Below are positions 59,054-64,000 of a stretch of DNA of 64,000 bases, one piece after another (within the stretch, counting starts at the first letter, position 1; the number at the start of each line of letters is the position of its first letter). Both the position numbers and the translations under genes were made by a program. The notes below the pieces were generated by a model. It saw only the letters and a list, made by a program, of their open reading frames with translations. It was not told where the DNA came from and did not search any database. The stretch is from positions 1 to 64,000 of the forward strand of contig CAJTZO010000006.1 in NCBI GenBank assembly GCA_910583755.1. Reading direction: 5' to 3'. This stretch comes from an uncultured Clostridia bacterium. Lineage in GTDB: Bacteria; Bacillota; Clostridia; Lachnospirales; Anaerotignaceae.

Positions 59054-62000
59054 TTATATTTCAACAACACCTTCATATACTTTTTCTGCTTTTCCAGAAA
59101 GATACACTGCATCATCTGTATACTTAATTAGTAAATCACCACCTTTTAATTTTACGGTAATTTGTTTTTCTCGACTGCAATATCCATTTAAAACTGCGGC
59201 AACCGCGGCTGCACAAGCACCTGTACCACAAGACCAAGTTTCTCCACTGCCTCTTTCCCAGACTCTCATTTTTAAAGTAGTGGAATTAATAATTTGTACA
59301 AATTCAATATTCACTCTTTCTGGGAAAAGTGGGCTGTATTCAAAAGCAGGACCTATTTTTTCAATATCTAAATTGTCTAAATTGTTCCAGAACACAACCG
59401 CATGTGGATTCCCCATAGAAATACAAGTAATACTATAATCTTTGTCATCTATTTTAACTGGATAATTTAATACATTTTTAAATTGCAATCCTCTAATTCT
59501 TACTGGAATTTGTTCTGGTTCTAAAATTGCCTTACCCATATTGACAGTTGCAAAATCTACAACACTATTTTGTACAAAAAGTTTTAGCTGTTTGATTCCA
59601 GAAAGGGTTTCTACTGTCATATCTGTTTTAGGAACATACCCATTTTCATACACATATTTTCCAATACAACGAACAGCATTTCCGCACATTCTGCCCTCAC
59701 TACCATCCAAATTATACATTCTCATTTTAACATCTGCCACATCTGATTTTTCCATCAATACAACACCATCACCGCCAATACCAAAATGTCTATGAGAAAG
59801 AGAAACTGCAAGAGATTCTGGGCTTGTAATTTCATGACCATCCAAACAATTAAAATAAATATAGTCATTTCCACAAGCAGATAGCTTTGTAAATGGTAGT
59901 TTCATACGTTTTTCTCTCATGTGGTTAATATCAATCAATTCTGTACTATATTCCGAAAAACGGCTAATTAAACTGTCAGCAAGTGCATTTGCAGTATCTA
60001 GAGAAGTCAAGCAAGGAATGGAGTGTTCGACTGCTAAGCGGCGAATTTTTACACTGTCTAAACTTGGTAAACGTCCCTTTGAAGAAGTAGAAATAATATA
60101 ATTAATCTTTCCACTTTCCAAAAGCACTTTTGAATTATCTTTTGATTCATGAATTTTATTGACTACTTTTACACTAATACCAGCTTGCAATAATACATTA
60201 GCTGTTCCTTTTGTTGCATAGATTTCAAAACCAAGAGAAGCATATTTTTTGGTAATATCAACAATTTCTGCTTTATCTGCATCACGTACTGTTACAAACA
60301 TTGCCCCTTGTTTTTTCATTTTATATCCAGCTGCAATTAAACCTTTATAAAGTGCCTCGCTTAATGTTTTACCAATGCCTAATACTTCCCCTGTTGATTT
60401 CATTTCTGGTCCTAGCTGCACATCAACATCAATCAGTTTTTCAAAGGAGAAAACAGGTACTTTCACAGCAACATAAGGTGGTGTTTTATAAAGCCCAGTA
60501 CCATAACCCATATCTTTTAATTTTTCACCCAGCATTGCTCTTGTTGCTAAATCTACCATTGGCACACCTGTCACTTTACTGATATATGGTATGGTTCTGG
60601 AAGAACGAGGATTTACCTCAATCACATAAATTTGATTTTCATAAATAACATATTGAATATTTACAAGTCCCTTTGTTTTTAAAGAAACTGCAAGATTTTT
60701 TGTATATTCAATTAATTTTTGTGTCAATTCGCCACTGACATTCCAAGCAGGATAAACTGCAATAGAGTCACCAGAGTGGATACCTGCACGTTCAATATGT
60801 TCCATAATACCCGGAATCAATATTTCTTCTCCATCACAAATAGCATCTACTTCAATTTCAACCCCCATCAAGTATTTATCAATTAAAATAGGGTTTTCAA
60901 TATCATGGGAAAGAATAATCTGCATATATTCTCGAATATCTTCATCACTATGCGCAATAATCATGTTTTGTCCACCCAAAACATAAGAAGGACGCATCAA
61001 AACAGGATAACCCAAATTATTCGCTACTTTTAAAGCATCTTCTGTTCTCATAACAGTGTAACCAGCAGGACGTTCGATATGGAGAGATTCTAATAATTCA
61101 TCAAAACGTTCTCTATCTTCTGCTGCATCAATACTATCTGCAGGAGTACCTAATATTTTAACGCCATTTGCTTCTAAAAATTTTGTTAATTTAATGGCTG
61201 TTTGTCCACCAAAAGCCACAACAACACCATAAGGTTTTTCTGTTTTAATAATGTTCATAACATCTTCTGGTGTTAGTGCATCAAAATATAGTCTGTCTGC
61301 TGTATCAAAGTCTGTAGAAACGGTTTCCGGGTTGTTATTTGCAATGACCACTTCATAACCAGCTTCTTTTAATGCCCAAACACAATGAACAGAAGCATAG
61401 TCAAATTCAATACCTTGTCCAATACGAATAGGACCAGAACCAAATACAATAATGGTTGGTTTTCCAGAGCCATGTGTTTGAATATGTTCCAATGCTTCAT
61501 TTTCTGTATCATAAGTGGAATAAAAATAAGGGGTTTCTGCCTTAAATTCTGCTGCACAGGTATCCACCATTTTAAAGACTGCTGAAACTGGATTTTTTAT
61601 CGTTTGTTTGGAAAGTCTTTCAATCACTTTATCTGGATAGCCCAATTTTTTTCCTCTTAAATATAAAGCATCATCCAGTGTTTTTTCTGTTAATTCTTTT
61701 TCATAATTTACAAGATTCAACAATTTATATAAAAACCATTTATCAATTTTGGTAATATGATTAATTTTTTCTGGAGAAATTCCTCTTTTTAATGCTTCAA
61801 AGACCACAAAAAGACGTTCGTCATCACAAACATGTACTTTCTGCAATATTTGTTCTTTGGAAAGGGATTCTAATTTTGGCAGATTCAAACTATCTAAAGA
61901 AATTTCTGCGCCTCTTACTGCTTTCATAATTGCCATTTCAAAACTAGGACCAATTGCCATTACTTCTCCTGTTGCCTTCATCTGTGTGCCCAACAAACGT

Positions 62001-63106
62001 TTTGCATATACAAATTTATCAAAAGGCCATTTTGGCAGTTTAACAACAACATAGTCTATAGTAGGCTCAAAGCAAGCATAAGTATTGCCAGTTACTGCAT
62101 TTTTAATCTCATCTAAGGTATAACCGATGGCAATTTTTGCTGCAACTTTTGCAATAGGATAACCTGTTGCTTTGGAAGCAAGTGCTGAAGAACGAGAAAC
62201 ACGAGGATTTACTTCTATGACAGCATATTCAAAACTATCTGGATTTAAAGCGAATTGACAGTTGCAACCGCCTTCTACACCAAGTGCGGAAATAATATTT
62301 AAAGAAGCAGAACGAAGCATTTGATATTCTTTGTCTGCTAATGTTACGGCGGGAGCGATAACAATAGAATCTCCTGTATGAACGCCAACAGGGTCAAAAT
62401 TTTCCATACTACAAATGGTGATGACATTTCCTTTGCTGTCACGCATAACTTCAAACTCAATTTCTTTCCAACCAGAAATACATTTTTCAACTAATATTTG
62501 AGAAATAGGGGAAAGTCGCAAACCATTAGAAGCAATTTCCACAAGCTCTTGCTCATCATTACAAATACCACCACCTGTACCACCTAAAGTAAAAGCAGGA
62601 CGAATAATGACAGGATAGCCAATTGTTTCCACAAAAGCAATAGCATCTTCTACCGTATTTACCACTTCAGAAGGAATAACAGGTTCTCCAATTTCAAGCA
62701 TCGTATCTTTAAACATCTGTCTATCTTCTGCTTTATCAATCGTTAATGGATTTGCACCTAACAATTTTACATTGTGTTCCTTTAAAAATCCCTCTTTTGC
62801 TAATTGCATTGAAAGTGTCAAGCCTGTTTGTCCGCCTAAAGTAGAAAGAACACTATCTGGTTTTTCTTTTTCAATAATTCTTTTTAAAGTGTCAATGGTA
62901 AGAGGCTCGATATAAATACGGTCTGCCATTGCCTTGTCTGTCATAATCGTAGCAGGATTACTATTGACAAGAACAACTTCTAAGCCCTCCTCACGTAACG
63001 TACGGCAAGCTTGTGTACCAGCATAGTCAAATTCAGCAGCCTGTCCAATCACAATTGGACCAGAACCAATTACTAAAACTTTTTTAATATCTTGTCTTAA
63101 TGGCAT
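59054..63106 (-). CDS. carB: Fused carbamoyl-phosphate synthase large subunit and diaminopimelate epimerase
   Basis: 1350 residues. Residues 1-1067 are a complete CarB: two ATP-grasp halves (from PLRQDIKKVLVIGSGPIVIG and from IVFGSGPIRIGQGIEFDYA) and the C-terminal allosteric domain (IYATKGTANVLLQAGISVK). Without a stop the frame continues through ELIDINHMREKR into a complete DapF of 283 residues (from MKLPFTKLSACGNDY), with catalytic Cys1141 (RMCGNAVRC) and Cys1293 (SCGTGACAAA). DapF interconverts LL- and meso-diaminopimelate for lysine and peptidoglycan. No Shine-Dalgarno precedes the inner ATG at 59905, so one bifunctional chain is expected. Overlaps carA by 10 bases. Confidence 0.93.
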   Translation of the reverse strand: MPLRQDIKKVLVIGSGPIVIGQAAEFDYAGTQACRTLREEGLEVVLVNSNPATIMTDKAMADRIYIEPLTIDTLKRIIEKEKPDSVLSTLGGQTGLTLSMQLAKEGFLKEHNVKLLGANPLTIDKAEDRQMFKDTMLEIGEPVIPSEVVNTVEDAIAFVETIGYPVIIRPAFTLGGTGGGICNDEQELVEIASNGLRLSPISQILVEKCISGWKEIEFEVMRDSKGNVITICSMENFDPVGVHTGDSIVIAPAVTLADKEYQMLRSASLNIISALGVEGGCNCQFALNPDSFEYAVIEVNPRVSRSSALASKATGYPIAKVAAKIAIGYTLDEIKNAVTGNTYACFEPTIDYVVVKLPKWPFDKFVYAKRLLGTQMKATGEVMAIGPSFEMAIMKAVRGAEISLDSLNLPKLESLSKEQILQKVHVCDDERLFVVFEALKRGISPEKINHITKIDKWFLYKLLNLVNYEKELTEKTLDDALYLRGKKLGYPDKVIERLSKQTIKNPVSAVFKMVDTCAAEFKAETPYFYSTYDTENEALEHIQTHGSGKPTIIVFGSGPIRIGQGIEFDYASVHCVWALKEAGYEVVIANNNPETVSTDFDTADRLYFDALTPEDVMNIIKTEKPYGVVVAFGGQTAIKLTKFLEANGVKILGTPADSIDAAEDRERFDELLESLHIERPAGYTVMRTEDALKVANNLGYPVLMRPSYVLGGQNMIIAHSDEDIREYMQIILSHDIENPILIDKYLMGVEIEVDAICDGEEILIPGIMEHIERAGIHSGDSIAVYPAWNVSGELTQKLIEYTKNLAVSLKTKGLVNIQYVIYENQIYVIEVNPRSSRTIPYISKVTGVPMVDLATRAMLGEKLKDMGYGTGLYKTPPYVAVKVPVFSFEKLIDVDVQLGPEMKSTGEVLGIGKTLSEALYKGLIAAGYKMKKQGAMFVTVRDADKAEIVDITKKYASLGFEIYATKGTANVLLQAGISVKVVNKIHESKDNSKVLLESGKINYIISTSSKGRLPSLDSVKIRRLAVEHSIPCLTSLDTANALADSLISRFSEYSTELIDINHMREKRMKLPFTKLSACGNDYIYFNCLDGHEITSPESLAVSLSHRHFGIGGDGVVLMEKSDVADVKMRMYNLDGSEGRMCGNAVRCIGKYVYENGYVPKTDMTVETLSGIKQLKLFVQNSVVDFATVNMGKAILEPEQIPVRIRGLQFKNVLNYPVKIDDKDYSITCISMGNPHAVVFWNNLDNLDIEKIGPAFEYSPLFPERVNIEFVQIINSTTLKMRVWERGSGETWSCGTGACAAAVAAVLNGYCSREKQITVKLKGGDLLIKYTDDAVYLSGKAEKVYEGVVEI

Positions 63107-64000
63107 TCTTTGTTACCTCCCATCAATGTTATAAAACGGTCAAATAAAAACATCGTATCTCTTGGTCCACCATTTGCTTCTGGGTGAAATTGTACTGTAA
63201 AAACAGGAATTTCTTGATAATCAATTCCCTCACAGGTATTATCATTTGCATTGATAAAGCGGACACTGCAATCTTCAGAAAGGGTATTGTTATCTACAGC
63301 ATACCCATGATTTTGACTGGTAATGTAAACATTGCCTGTCACTAAATCTTTTACAGGTTGGTTTGCCCCTCTATGACCATATTTTAATTTGATTGTTTTT
63401 GCTCCTGTTGCAAGTGCAACAAGTTGATGTCCTAAACAAATGCCAAATATCGGAATTTTTGTTTCTAATAATTTTTTAAGTTCCTTTATCACCTCTGTAT
63501 TTTCGGCAGGGTCTCCAGGACCATTAGAAAGCATAATTCCATCTGGTTTCAGTTCCATGATTTGTTCATAGGTAGTATATGCAGGTACAACTATAACTTC
63601 ACAGCCCCTTTTTCCCAGTTCCTGATGAATATGTTTTTTGGCACCAAAATCCATTAAAACTACTTTATATTTTGCATCTTCTGGTTTTATAGTGGTTATT
63701 TCCTGACAAGTTGTATTTTTTACAGCATCTGTAACACGATATTGTTTTAATTCTGCCACAATGTTGTCCAAATTTTCTACAGATGAAACAATACGCGCAT
63801 TCATTACACCATATTCTCTAATCATTCTAGTTAACTGTCTCGTATCAATATTACAAAGACCAATGACATTCTGTTCCTTTAAAAAAGTGTCAAGATTTCC
63901 TTCTGACCGAAAATTGGAAGGTTCCTGACACCATTCTCTAACAATATATGCTTTTACATGAGAGTGTGCACTTTCAAAATCAGCAGGAATGACACCATAA
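63097..64000 (-). CDS. carA: Carbamoyl-phosphate synthase small subunit, 5' end outside the window
   Basis: Glutaminase that hands ammonia to CarB for pyrimidine and arginine synthesis. 300 residues are visible, and the frame stays open to the window edge (YGVIPADFESAHSHVKAYIV onward), so roughly 60-80 N-terminal residues are missing. The class I amidotransferase triad is present: Cys in FGICLGHQL, His and Glu in QFHPEANGGP. The ATG at 63825 is internal, not the start. The stop overlaps the carB start by 10 bases, so translation is coupled. Confidence 0.95.
   Translation of the reverse strand, partial: YGVIPADFESAHSHVKAYIVREWCQEPSNFRSEGNLDTFLKEQNVIGLCNIDTRQLTRMIREYGVMNARIVSSVENLDNIVAELKQYRVTDAVKNTTCQEITTIKPEDAKYKVVLMDFGAKKHIHQELGKRGCEVIVVPAYTTYEQIMELKPDGIMLSNGPGDPAENTEVIKELKKLLETKIPIFGICLGHQLVALATGAKTIKLKYGHRGANQPVKDLVTGNVYITSQNHGYAVDNNTLSEDCSVRFINANDNTCEGIDYQEIPVFTVQFHPEANGGPRDTMFLFDRFITLMGGNKECH

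Noticed and set aside
59880..59930. Separate dapF gene overlapping the carB end
   Set aside because: No carB stop codon exists in this frame and no Shine-Dalgarno precedes the inner ATG, so a fusion is the simpler reading.

Overview
The window looks like a chromosomal segment of a low-GC, Gram-positive, anaerobic, motile and probably spore-forming member of the Clostridia, closest in flavour to Lachnospiraceae or a neighbouring family. This is inferred from AT-rich codon use, GAGGTGAT/AGGAGG ribosome sites, an IspH-S1 fusion, oxygen-independent ribonucleotide reductase (nrdD/nrdG), CarD, a YlmC/YmxH-type protein, a SpoVB-like flippase, DegV, flagellin and CsrA. I see no rRNA, prophage, IS element or CRISPR array. 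The two tRNA genes, Arg(CCG) and Lys(TTT), lack an encoded CCA.

Layout. 0-6 kb, mostly minus strand: a Lys/Glu-rich membrane protein, galT, tRNA-Arg, an HxlR remnant, and an aminotransferase under a promoter with an inverted repeat. 5.8-11.3 kb, plus strand: phosphatase, flavoprotein, aroH, cmk, plsC and ispH-S1, covering chorismate, nucleotide, phospholipid and isoprenoid steps. 11.6-24 kb: a secreted protein, deoC, a polar amino acid ABC transporter, HtrA, ksgA, trmB, a diaminopropionate ammonia-lyase, a HAD phosphatase and a cupin. 23.8-29.2 kb: a complete sucrose locus (scrR, scrA, scrB, scrK) with a palindromic operator downstream of the scrA promoter. 29.8-31.7 kb: flagellin and csrA on the minus strand, with a leader carrying two candidate CsrA sites. 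31.9-36.3 kb: an XRE regulator, a SprA-like metalloprotease, an ECF S-component coupled to a class V aminotransferase, and a frameshifted IclR gene. 36.4-41.5 kb: nrdR, ylmC/ymxH, then nrdD-ung-nrdG behind two NrdR-like boxes. 41.5-44.6 kb: a sigma/anti-sigma/SIMPL/acetyltransferase operon. 44.7-50 kb: tRNA-Lys with a consensus promoter, an orphan ORF, a Na/phosphate cotransporter and a c-di-GMP phosphodiesterase. 50-57 kb: flippase, typA, csp, rnhA-ispD, yacL, carD. 57.3-64 kb: degV, a HAD phosphatase and carA-carB, where carB is fused in frame to dapF.

The most unusual signals are: (1) the CarB-DapF fusion, which would join carbamoyl-phosphate synthesis and diaminopimelate epimerisation in one chain; (2) a dispersed family of roughly a dozen intergenic elements, each a fixed-order string of different hairpins that can be lost or gained one module at a time, including a tandem pair that also carries the flagellin terminator; (3) a strong internal ribosome site at the IspH/S1 junction; (4) the CsrA-type hairpin in the flagellin leader; (5) an HtrA-like protease with Glu where the catalytic Asp is expected. 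All family assignments come from motif recognition by eye; no database search was possible.
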